Assembly (NCBI GenBank): GCA_963922205.1
Contig: CAWUHX010000287.1
Location: 293,528-357,527, forward strand
Direction of reading: 5' to 3'
DNA length: 64,000 bases
Source of the DNA: Romanomermis culicivorax
Lineage: Eukaryota; Nematoda; Enoplea; Mermithida; Mermithidae
Made by a program: the position numbers and the translations under genes. The notes under the pieces were generated by a model. That model was not told the origin of the DNA, did not search any database, and saw only the letters and a list, made by a program, of their open reading frames with translations. Each line of letters begins with the position of its first letter. Position 1 is the stretch's first letter. This document shows positions 23,801 to 35,800 of this stretch, piece by piece.

Positions 23801-26800
23801 AAAAAAGACAAAAATATCTCAAAAAAGAAAAAAACGTAAAAAATAAAAAAACAGTGAAAACGTCAAAGAAGAAACAAAGAAAAATATAAAAAATGTCAAA
23901 AAAGAAAAAAAGTCAAAAAATAATGAAAAAGCGAAAAAAACAAAAACAAAATGTTAAAAAAACGTGGAGAAAGAAAAAGCGAAAAAAGACAAAAATATCT
24001 CAAAAAAGAAAAAAACGTAAAAAATAAAAACAGTAAAAACGTCAAAGAAGAAACAAAGAACAATCTAAAAAATGTCATAAAAAATGTAGAAAAACAATGA
24101 AAAAGCGAAAAAAACAAAAACAAAAAACAAAAAGTAAAAAAAAAACTGTAGGGAAAGAAATAGCTAAAAAAGACTAAAATATCTCAAAAAAGAAAAAAAC
24201 GTAAAAAACAAAAACAGTGAAAACGTCAAAGAAGAAACAAAGAAAAATCTAAAAAATGTCATAAAAGAAAAAATGTAGAAAAACAATGAAAAAGCGAAAA
24301 AAACAAAAACAAAAAACAAAAAGTAAAAAAAACTCTAGGGAAAAAAAAGCTAAAAAAGACTAAAATATTTCAAAAAAGAAAAAAAAAACGTAAAAAATAA
24401 AAACAGTGAAAACGTCAAAGAAGAAACAAAGAAAAATCTAAAAAATGTCATAAAAGAAAAAATGTAGAAAAACAATGAAAAAGCGAAAAAAGACAAAAAG
24501 TAAAAAAAAACTCTAGGGAAAGAAAAAGCTAAAAAAGACTAAAATATCTCAAAAAAGAAAAAAACGTAAAAAATAAAAACAGTAAAAACGTCAAAGAAGA
24601 AACAAAGAAAAATCTAAAAAATGTCATAAAAGAAAAAATGTAGAAAAACAATGAAAAAGCGAAAAAAAACAAAAAGTAAAAAAAAACTCTAGGGAAAGAA
24701 AAAGCTAAAAAAGACTAAAATATCTCAAAAAAGAAAAAAAACGTAAAAAATAAAAACAGTAAAAAGTCAAAGAAGAAACAAAGAAAAATCTAAAAAATGT
24801 CATAAAAGAAAAAATGTAGAAAAACAATGAAAAAGCGAAAAAAACAAAAAGTAAAAAAAAACTGTAGGGAAAGAAAAAGCGAAAAAAGACAAAAATATCT
24901 CAAAAAAGAAAAAAACGTAAAAAATAAAAACAGTAAAAACGTCAAAGAAGAAACAAAGAACAATCTAAAAAATGTCATAAAAGAAAAAATGTAGAAAAAC
25001 AACGAAAAAGCGAAAAAAACAAAAACAAAAAACAAAAAGTAAAAAAAAAACTGTAGGGAAAGAAAAAGCTAAAAAAGACTAAAATATCTCAAAAAAGAAA
25101 AAAACGTAAAAAATAAAAACAGTAAAAACGTCAAAGAAGAAACAAAGAAAAATCTAAAAAATGTCATAAAAGAAAAAATGTAGAAAAACAATGAAAAAGC
25201 GAAAAAAAACAAAAAGTAAAAAAAAACTCTAGGGAAAGAAAAAGCTAAAAAAGACTAAAATATCTCAAAAAAGAAAAAAAACGTAAAAAATAAAAACAGT
25301 GAAAACGTCAAAGAAGAAACAAAGAAAAATCTAAAAAATGTCATAAAAGAAAAAATGTAGAAAAACAATGAAAAAGCGAAAAAAACAAAAACAAAAAACA
25401 AAAAGTAAAAAAAACTGTAGAGAAAAAAAGCTAAAAAAGACTAAAATATCTCAAAAAAGAAAAAACGTAAAAAAACAGTAAAAACGTCAAAGAAGAAACA
25501 AAGAAAAATATAAAAAATGTCATAAAAGAAAAAATGTAAAAAAACAATGGAAAAGCGAAAAAAAAACAAAAACAAAAAACAAAAAGTAAAAAAAACTGTA
25601 GGGAAAGAAATAGCTAAAAAAGACTAAAATATCTCAAAAAAGAAAAAAACGTAAAAAACAAAAACAGTGAAAACGTCAAAGAAGAAACAAAGAAAAATCT
25701 AAAAAATGTCATAAAAGAAAAAATGTAGAAAAACAATGAAAAAGCGAAAAAAACAAAAACAAAAAACAAAAAGTAAAAAAAACTCTAGGGAAAAAAAAGC
25801 TAAAAAAGACTAAAATATTTCAAAAAAGAAAAAAAAAACGTAAAAAATAAAAACAGTGAAAACGTCAAAGAAGAAACAAAGAAAAATCTAAAAAATGTCA
25901 TAAAAGAAAAAATGTAGAAAAACAATGAAAAAGCGAAAAAAGACAAAAATATCTCAAAAAAGAAAAAAACGTAAAAAATAAAAACAGTAAAAACGTCAAA
26001 GAAGAAACAAAGAAAAATCTAAAAAATGTCATAAAAGAAAAAATGTAGAAAAACAATGAAAAAGCGAAAAAAAACAAAAAGTAAAAAAAAACTCTAGGGA
26101 AAGAAAAAGCTAAAAAAGACTAAAATATCTCAAAAAAGAAAAAAAACGTAAAAAATAAAAACAGTAAAAAGTCAAAGAAGAAACAAAGAAAAATCTAAAA
26201 AATGTCATAAAAGAAAAAATGTAGAAAAACAATGAAAAAGCGAAAAAAACAAAAAGTAAAAAAAAACTCTAGGGAAAGAAAAAGCGAAAAAAGACAAAAA
26301 TATCTCAAAAAAGAAAAAAACGTAAAAAATAAAAACAGTAAAAACGTCAAAGAAGAAACAAAGAACAATCTAAAAAATGTCATAAAAGAAAAAATGTAGA
26401 AAAACAACGAAAAAGCGAAAAAAACAAAAACAAAAAACAAAAAGTAAAAAAAAAACTGTAGGGAAAGAAAAAGCTAAAAAAGACTAAAATATCTCAAAAA
26501 AGAAAAAAACGTAAAAAATAAAAACAGTAAAAACGTCAAAGAAGAAACAAAGAAAAATCTAAAAAATGTCATAAAAGAAAAAATGTAGAAAAACAATGAA
26601 AAAGCGAAAAAAAACAAAAAGTAAAAAAAAACTCTAGGGAAAGAAAAAGCTAAAAAAGACTAAAATATCTCAAAAAAGAAAAAAAACGTAAAAAATAAAA
26701 ACAGTGAAAACGTCAAAGAAGAAACAAAGAAAAATCTAAAAAATGTCATAAAAGAAAAAATGTAGAAAAACAATGAAAAAGCGAAAAAAACAAAAACAAA

Positions 26801-29800
26801 AAACAAAAAGTAAAAAAAACTGTAGAGAAAAAAAGCTAAAAAAGACTAAAATATCTCAAAAAAGAAAAAACGTAAAAAAACAGTAAAAACGTCAAAGAAG
26901 AAACAAAGAAAAATATAAAAAATGTCATAAAAGAAAAAATGTAAAAAAACAATGGAAAAGCGAAAAAAAAACAAAAACAAAAAACAAAAAGTAAAAAAAA
27001 CTGTAGGGAAAGAAAAAGCGAAAAAAGACAAAAATATCTCAAAAAAGAAAAAAACGTAAAAAATAAAAAACAGTGAAAACGTCAAAGAAGAAACAAAGAA
27101 AAATCTAAAAAATGTCATAAAAGAAAAAATGTAGAAAAACAATGAAAAAGCGAAAAAAACAAAAACAAAAAACAAAAAGTAAAAAAACTGTAGAGAAAAA
27201 AAGCTAAAGACTAAAATATCTCAAAAAAGAAAAAAACGTAAAAAATAAAAACAGTGAAAACGTTAAAGAAGAAACAAAGAAAAATGTAAAAAATGTCATA
27301 AAAAATGTAGAAAAACAATCAAAAAGCGAAAAAAACAAAAACAAAAAACAAAAAGTAAAAAAAAACTGTAGGGAAAGAAAAAGCGAAAAAAGACAAAAAT
27401 ATCTCAAAATAGAAAAAAAACGTAAAAAATAAAAACAGTAAAAAGTCAAAGAAGAAACAAAGAAAAATCTAAAAAATGTCATAAAAGAAAAAATGTCGAA
27501 AAACAACGAAAAAGCGAAAAAAACAAAAACAAAAAACAAAAAGTAAAAAAAAAACTGTAGGGAAAGAAAAAGCTAAAAAAGACTAAAATATCTCAAAATA
27601 GAAAAAAACGTAAAAAATAAAAACAGTAAAAACGTCAAAGAAGAAACAAAGAAAAATCTAAAAAATGTCATAAAAGAAAAAATGTAGAAAAACAACGAAA
27701 AAGCGAAAAAAACAAAAACAAAAAACAAAAAGTAAAAAAAACTGTAGGGAAAGAAAAAGCTAAAAAAAGATAAAAATATCTCAAAAAAGAAAAAAACGTA
27801 AAAAATAAAAACAGTAAAAACGTCAAAGAAGAAACAAAGAAAAATCTAAAAAATGACATAAAAGAAAAAATGTAGAAAAACAATGAAAAAGCGAAAAAAA
27901 ACAAAAAGTAAAAAAAAACTCTAGGGAAAGAAAAAGCTAAAAAAGACTAAAATATCTCAAAAAAGAAAAAAAACGTAAAAAATAAAAACAGTGAAAACGT
28001 CAAAGAAGAAACAAAGAAAAATCTAAAAAATGTCATAAAAGAAAAAATGTAGAAAAACAATGAAAAAGCGAAAAAAACAAAAACAAAAAACAAAAAGTAA
28101 AAAAAACTGTAGAGAAAAAAAGCTAAAAAAGACTAAAATATCTCAAAAAAGAAAAAACGTAAAAAAACAGTAAAAACGTCAAAGAAGAAACAAAGAAAAA
28201 TATAAAAAATGTCATAAAAGAAAAAATGTAAAAAAACAATGGAAAAGCGAAAAAAAAACAAAAACAAAAAACAAAAAGTAAAAAAAACTGTAGGGAAAGA
28301 AAAAGCGAAAAAAGACAAAAATATCTCAAAAAAGAAAAAAACGTAAAAAATAAAAAACAGTGAAAACGTCAAAGAAGAAACAAAGAAAAATCTAAAAAAT
28401 GTCATAAAAGAAAAAATGTAGAAAAACAATGAAAAAGCGAAAAAAACAAAAACAAAAAACAAAAAGTAAAAAAACTGTAGAGAAAAAAAGCTAAAGACTA
28501 AAATATCTCAAAAAAGAAAAAAACGTAAAAAATAAAAACAGTGAAAACGTTAAAGAAGAAACAAAGAAAAATGTAAAAAATGTCATAAAAAATGTAGAAA
28601 AACAATCAAAAAGCGAAAAAAACAAAAACAAAAAACAAAAAGTAAAAAAAAACTGTAGGGAAAGAAAAAGCGAAAAAAGACAAAAATATCTCAAAATAGA
28701 AAAAAAACGTAAAAAATAAAAACAGTAAAAAGTCAAAGAAGAAACAAAGAAAAATCTAAAAAATGTCATAAAAGAAAAAATGTCGAAAAACAACGAAAAA
28801 GCGAAAAAAACAAAAACAAAAAACAAAAAGTAAAAAAAAAACTGTAGGGAAAGAAAAAGCTAAAAAAGACTAAAATATCTCAAAATAGAAAAAAACGTAA
28901 AAAATAAAAACAGTAAAAACGTCAAAGAAGAAACAAAGAATCTAAAAAATGTCATAAAAGAAAAAATGTAGAAAAACAATGAAAAAGCGAAAAAACAAAA
29001 ACAAAAAACAAAAAGTAAAAAAAACTGTAGGGAAAGAAAAAGCTAAAAAAAGATAAAAATATCTCAAAAAAGAAAAACGTAAAAAATAAAAACAGTGAAA
29101 ACGTCAAAGAAGAAACAAAGAAAAATGTAAAAAATGTCAGAAAAGAAAAAAAGAAAAAATGTCGAAAAAACAATGAAAAAGTAAAAAAAACAAAAACAAG
29201 AACAAAAAACAAAAAGTAAAAATTGAAAAAAGGCAAAAAACATACCTTTACAATGGGCATACGGTAGGTTGACCGTGTAAGTTTCGCCCCGGTTCAGGAG
29301 GCAAATTTTGGCGTTCCCGATCAATATGGCCGACAACGAATTGCCTAAAAAATTTTAAAGATTGAAAAAAGCAAAAAAAACACAATCCTGAAAATGATAA
29401 AAATGAAAACAAACAAAAATTAACAAAAATTAAACAAAACAAAAAAACAAAACAAATAAAAAACAACCAGAAAAAGTACACAAAAAACGAAACAAACAAA
29501 AACACAAAAAAATGTTTAAAATGGAAACAAGCAATTAAGGCAGTAAATAAGTAATAAAAAAGAAAAACGAACAAACAAAAGCAATTATGAAAGAAAAAGT
29601 ACGCAAATAAAATAAACGTGAAAAATAGAAAAAAAATAAAAAGGAAAATAAAAAACAAAATAATCAGAAACGTGAAAATAGAAAAAAACGAAAACAACAA
29701 AATAGAGAAGAAAAAAGAAACAAAACTAATAACAAAAATAAAATATGAAAAGTAAAAAGAAACAAACAAACAAAGCAAAAACTAAAAGAAAAAAGAAAAA

Positions 29801-32800
29801 ACTAAGAAAAAATAAAAGGAAAAACAAGGAAAAAAGAAAAGAACAAGAAAAAGAAAAGAAAAAACGAGAGGAAGAAAGAAGAAAACAGAAAAAAAGAGAA
29901 CGAATAGAAAAAAAACAAGAAAAAAGAGAAAAGAAAAATCCATAAAAAATTAAAAAGCAAGAAGAACAACAAAAAGAGAAAGAAAAAAAACAAAACGATA
30001 AAAAGGGGAGAAACAAGGAAAAGAAAAGAAAAAAGAAAAAAAGAAAGGGAAAGAAAAGACATAGAAGAGAAAATAAAAGAAAACACATAGAAGAGAAAAT
30101 AAAAGAAAAAATGAGGAAAAGAACAAAAAAAACAAGAAAAAGAAAGAGAATAAACCGAGAAAAAGAAAGAGAAGAACAAGAAAGAAAAAGAAAAAACCCA
30201 GAAAAAGAAAAAGATGAAAAGTGAAAAAATGAAGGTAAAGAAAAGGAAAAGAAAAAACCAAAAAAAATAACAAAACAAGAAAAAGAAAATAAATAAAAGG
30301 AAGAAAACAATAACAAGAAAAAGAAAAGAAAATTCAAGAAAAAGAAGACGAAAAGAAAAATTAAAAAAATAAATGAAAAAAACAAAAACATACCAAGATA
30401 AAAAAAAGAAAAGGGAAGGAAAGAAAGAAAAAACAGAAAAAAAAACTTTGAAAGAAAGAGAAAAAACCAATAAAAAAAGAAACAAGAGAAAGAAAAGAAA
30501 AAACAGGGAAAAGAAAGAGAAAAAAAACAAATAAAATAGAAGAAAAAAAGGAAAAACAAGAGGAAGGACAGAAAAAAACACGAGGAAAAAAAGAAAAATA
30601 GAGAAAGAAAGAAACAAGAAAAAGGAAAGAAATAACAAGAAAAAAAGGAAAAGAAAAAAACCAATACAAAACAAAGAGAAATACCCCGAAAAAAGAAAAA
30701 GAAAAACAAGGAAAAGGAAAGTAAAAAGAAAGAAAAGTAAGAACAAAAGAAAAGAGAAAAAATGAGAAGAAAAAACCAAGAAAACGAAGAAACAAGAGAA
30801 AGAAAAGACAAAACAAGAAAAAGAAAAAAAGCAAGGAAAAGAAAAAACAAGGAAAAGAGGAGAAAAAATAAGAAAAAGGAAAAAAACAGAGAAAAGAGAA
30901 GAAAAAAAGAGGAACGAAAGAAAAAACAAGAGGAACAAAAGAGAAAAAAAGAGAAAGAAAAAAAACAAGGAAATGAAAAGAAAAAACAAAAGAAAAGAAA
31001 AAATAAGAGAAAAAACGAGAAGAAAAAACCAGAAAAAACAAGAAAAACCAAGAAAAAGTAGCGACGAGAGAAAGAAAAGAAAAAACAGGGAAAAGAAAGA
31101 GAAAAAAGAAGAAAAGAAAAAAACAAAAAAGGGAAAAACAAGGAAAAGAGAAGAAAAAATAAGCGGAAAAAAAGAAAAAAACAAGAGGAAGAAAAGAAAA
31201 AAACAACAGAAAGAAAAGAAAAACAAAAGAAAGAAAGAAACAAGAAGAAGAAAAAAACCAATAGAAGGTAAAAGAAAAAACCAATACAAAAGAAAGAGAA
31301 AAAAGGAAAAGAAAAGAAAAAACAAGAAAAACGAAAAGAAAAAACCAAGAAAAAGAAAGAGAAGAAACAAGAAAAACAGAGAAAAGAGAGAGAAAAAGCG
31401 AGGAAAAAGGAAAAAAACAAAGAAAAGAGAAGAAAAAACGAGAAAAAGGAAAAACAAGGTAAAGAGAAGAAAAACAAAAAAAAGAGAAGAAAAGAAAAAA
31501 TCAAAAAAGGGAAAAACAAGGAAAAGAGAAGAAAAAATAAGCGGAAAAAAAGAAAAACAACAAGAGGAAGAAAAAAAACAACAGGTAGAAAAGAAAAAAC
31601 AAAAGAAATAAAGAAACAAGAAGAAGAAAACCAATAGAAGGTAAAAGAAAAAACCAATACAAAAGAAAGAGAAAAAACGAGAAAAAAGGAAAAAAAGAAA
31701 AAACAAGAAAAACGAGAAGAAAAAACCAAGAAAAAGAAAGAGAAGAAACAAGAAAAACAAAGAAAAGAGAAGAAAAAACAAAAAGAAAAGAGAAGAAAAG
31801 AAAAAATCAAGAAAAGAAAATAAAAAATTAAAAAAGAAAACAAAAAAAGCACAAAAAAATTTTCCTACCGTAAAATTTCGACCTAGCCAAAATGGATCCG
31901 GCGACGTTGTAACCGGCTTTGCGGTTACTGGCGAAAAAGGCCGAAACGGGCGGATGGTGCGAAACTTGTTCGGCCACGTAAAACGTCCGACCCTGGGCGG
32001 AGTCGTCGTCGTCGTTTTTCCGCCAAAAACAACGAAATTTTTCGCCCAAAATTGGATTATACGGCTTTTTTAAGCCCTGAAAAAAAAACCACATTTGAGA
32101 ATCGGAATCGAAATTCATATATGAATTGATGAGAATCGGAATCGAAAAAATTTTTAGAGAAACTGGAATCGGAATCGAAATCAATCCAAAAAAAACGGAA
32201 TCGGAATCGAAAACACTGGAAAAATCTGGAATCGGAATCGAAAACATGCGGAAAAACTCATATCGGAATCGAAAGTTTCCAAGATAACTGGAATCGGAAT
32301 CGTAAACTTTCGACACAAGACTGGAATTCGAAAACACTCGGAAAAATCCGAATCAGAATTGAAAACGCTCGAAAAATCTGGAATCAGAATCAAAAAGATG
32401 CCAAAAAGCTGGAATCGGAATCGAAAAAACATGAATCTGAACCGGAAACAACCGAAAAACTGTAACCGGAATCGAAAAGATTCGGAAAAACTGGAACCGT
32501 AATACAAAACATCTGAAAAAACCGGAATCGGAAACATCCGAAAAAGCTGGAATCGGAATCGAAAATTTTCGGAAAAGCTGGAATCGGAATACAAAACGTC
32601 TGAAAAAACCGGAATCCGAATCGAAAACACCCGAGAAAGGTGGAACCGGAATCGAATAGTTCCGGGAAAACTGGAATCGGAATCGAAAACTTCTCAGATA
32701 ACTGGAATCGGAATCGTTAACTTTCGACACAAGACTAGAATTCGAAAACACTCGGAAAAATCCGAATCGAAAAACTGGATCCAAGTCGAAAACCTTCGAC

Positions 32801-35800
32801 AAGAAAACTAGGATCGGAATCGAAAACATTCGAAAAAAACAGGAATCGGAATCGAAAAAATTCCATAAAACTTGAATCGGAATCGAAAACATTCGAAAAA
32901 CCCTGGAATCGGAATCGAAAAAATTCGGAAAAAAGCTGAAATTTGAATCGAAAACAGTCGGAAAAAAATGGAATCGGAATCGAAAAAAACTGGAATTGGA
33001 ATCGGAAAAATTCGAAAGAAAACTAGAACCGGAATCGGAAACATTTGGAAAGAACTGGAATCGGAATGGAAATTTTCGGAAAAACTGGAATCGTAAGGCA
33101 AAACATCTGAAAAAACCGGAATCCGAACCGAAAAAATCCAAAAAGGTGGAATCGGAATCGGAAAAATTCTCTAAAATTCGAATGGGGATCGAAAATATTT
33201 GACAAAAGCTGGAATCGGAATCGAAAATTTTCGGAAAAACTGGAATCGGAATCGGAAACATCCGCAAAAACTGGAATCGGAATCGAAAATATTCGAAAAA
33301 AGCTGAAATTTGAATCGAAAACATTCGAAAAAACTGGAATCGGAATCCAAAACATGCGAAATAATTGGAATCGGATTGGGAAACGTTCAGAAAAATTGGA
33401 ATCGGAATCTGAATCGGAAACTTTCGGAAAAACTGGAATCGGAATACAAAACATCTTAAAAAACCGGAATCCTAATCGAAAACATCCGAAAAAGGTGGAA
33501 TCGGAATCGGAATCCGCAAAAACTGGAATCGGAATCGAAAATTTTCTGAAAAACTGGAATCGGAATACAAAACATCTGAAAAAACCGGGATCCGAATCGA
33601 AAACATCTGAGAAAGGTGGAATCGGAATCGAATAGTTCCGGAAAAACTGGAATCGGAATAGAAAACTTTCGGGAAAACTGGAATCGGAATCGAAAAGTTC
33701 CGAAAAAACTGGAATCGGAATAGAAAACTTTCGGGAAAACTGGAATCGGAATCGAAAAGTTCCGAAAAAACTGGAATCGGAATACAAAACATCTGAAAAA
33801 ACCGGGATCCGAATCGAAAACATCCGAGAAAGGTGGAATCGAAATCGAAAAAATTCCAAAAAAACTCGAGTGGGAATCGAAAATATTTGAAAAAAGCTGG
33901 AATCGGAATCGAAAATTTTCGGAAAAACTGGAATCGCAAGGCAAAACATCTGAAAAAACCGGAATCCGAATCAAAAAAATCCGAAAAAGGTGGAATCGGA
34001 ATCGGAAAGTTTCGGGAAAACTGGAATCGGAATCGAAAACTTCCGAAAAAACTGGAATCGGAATATAAAACATCTGAAAAAACCGGAATCGGAATCGAAA
34101 ACATCAAAAAAACTGGAATCGGAATCGAAAAAAGTTTCCAAATCTAAAAAAGAACCGAATTTTTTTTCTTCTTTACCTTGGGCTTTTTATAAAAACCGGA
34201 TAAATAAAATTTAACGACGGCTTTCATCCTTTTGAATGGATCGTCTTCGTTAACGGCTCTAAAAATAAAAAAAAAACTTTAAAAAAACTGAAATTTATTA
34301 AAAATTCAACTTTTGAAGCTCGAAATTTTGTTCAAAAAATATTTTTTTAAACCAAAATTTACACTTTTTTTCGGAAAAAAACTTTACACTTCTATTTGCG
34401 TCAAAACATTTTGAAGTTTGCAACAAAAAAAAATGGGAAAAAGTTTAAAAAGCTTGAATTTGGTCACAAAATTCCACTTTTTTATGCTTCGAATTTTGAC
34501 AAAAAACGATGATTTTTTTACACAATTGACGTTTTTTTTATAAAAAAAAATAACTTTACACTCCGATTTGAGCCTAAAAACTGTGGGATTTAGTCAGAAA
34601 ATGATTTTTTTGTTGTTGCAAAATTGACTTTTTTTGGAAATAAAAAACACTTTACAGTCCAATTTTAATCTGAAAATTGCAAAGTTTACAACAGAAAAAA
34701 TTTGAAAAATAATCTAAAAGCTGGGATTTAGTCAAAAATGGTTTTTTTGTTATTGCAAAATTGACTTTTTTTGAAAAAAAAACACTTTACACTCCAATTT
34801 TAATCTAAAAATTGTAAAGTTTACAACAGAAAAAAATTGAAAAATAATCTAAAAGCTGGGATTTAGTCAAAAATGTTTTTTTTGTTATTGCAAAATTGAC
34901 TTTTTTTGAAAAAAAACACTTTACACTCCAATTTTAATCTAAAAATTGTAAAGTTTACAACAGAAAAATTTGAAAAATAATCTAAAAGCTGGGATTAAGT
35001 CAGAAAATGATTTTTTTGTTATTGCAAAATTGACTTTTTTTGGAAATAAAAAACACTTTACAGTCCAATTTTAATCTGAAAATTGCAAAGTTTACAACAG
35101 AAAAAATTTGAAAAATAATCTAAAAGCTGGGATTTAGTCAAAAATGGTTTTTTTGTTATTGCAAAATTGACTTTTTTTGAAAAAAAACACTTTACACTCC
35201 AATTTTAATCTAAAAATTGTAAAGTTTACAACAGAAAAAAATTGAAAAATAATCTAAAAGCTGGGATTTAGTCAGAAAATGATTTTTTTATTGCAAAATT
35301 GACTTTTTTTGAAAATAAGAAACACTTTACACTCCAATTTTAATCTAAAAATTGTAAAGTTTACAACAGAAAAAATTTGAAAAATAATTCAAAAGCTGAG
35401 ATTTAGTCAGAAAAAGATTTTTTTGTTATTGAAAAATTGACTTTTTTGAAAATGAAAAACACTTTACACTCCAATTTTAATTTAAAAAATTGTAAAGTTT
35501 ACAACAGAAAAAATTTGAAAAATAATCCAAAAGCTGAGATTTAATCAAAAAATGATTTTTTGTCATTGCAAAATTGAATTTTTTTTGAAAATAAAAAACA
35601 CTTTACACTCCAATTTTAATCTAAAAATTGTAAAGTTTACAACAGAAAAATTTGAAAAATAATCTAAAAGCTGGGATTAAGTCAGAAAATGATTTTTTTG
35701 TTATTGCAAAATTGACTTTTTTTGGAAATAAAAAACACTTTACAGTCCAATTTTAATCTGAAAATTGCAAAGTTTACAACAGAAAAAATTTGAAAAATAA

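Noticed and set aside
22030-29300. Phe-rich - strand frames of about 110 codons that repeat several times
   Set aside because: They follow the higher-order repeats of intron 10 and are reading-frame artefacts.
29726-31852. 708-codon and 659-codon frames on the - strand
   Set aside because: They encode almost only Phe, Leu and Ser because the strand is pyrimidine-rich and stop codons cannot form. They lie inside ORP intron 9 between two well-supported exons.
32353-34147. Frames of up to 323 codons on both strands with FRFRF, SIPIP or ESESE patterns
   Set aside because: They are direct translations of the GGAATCGGAATCGAAA array in intron 8, present in several frames and on both strands.
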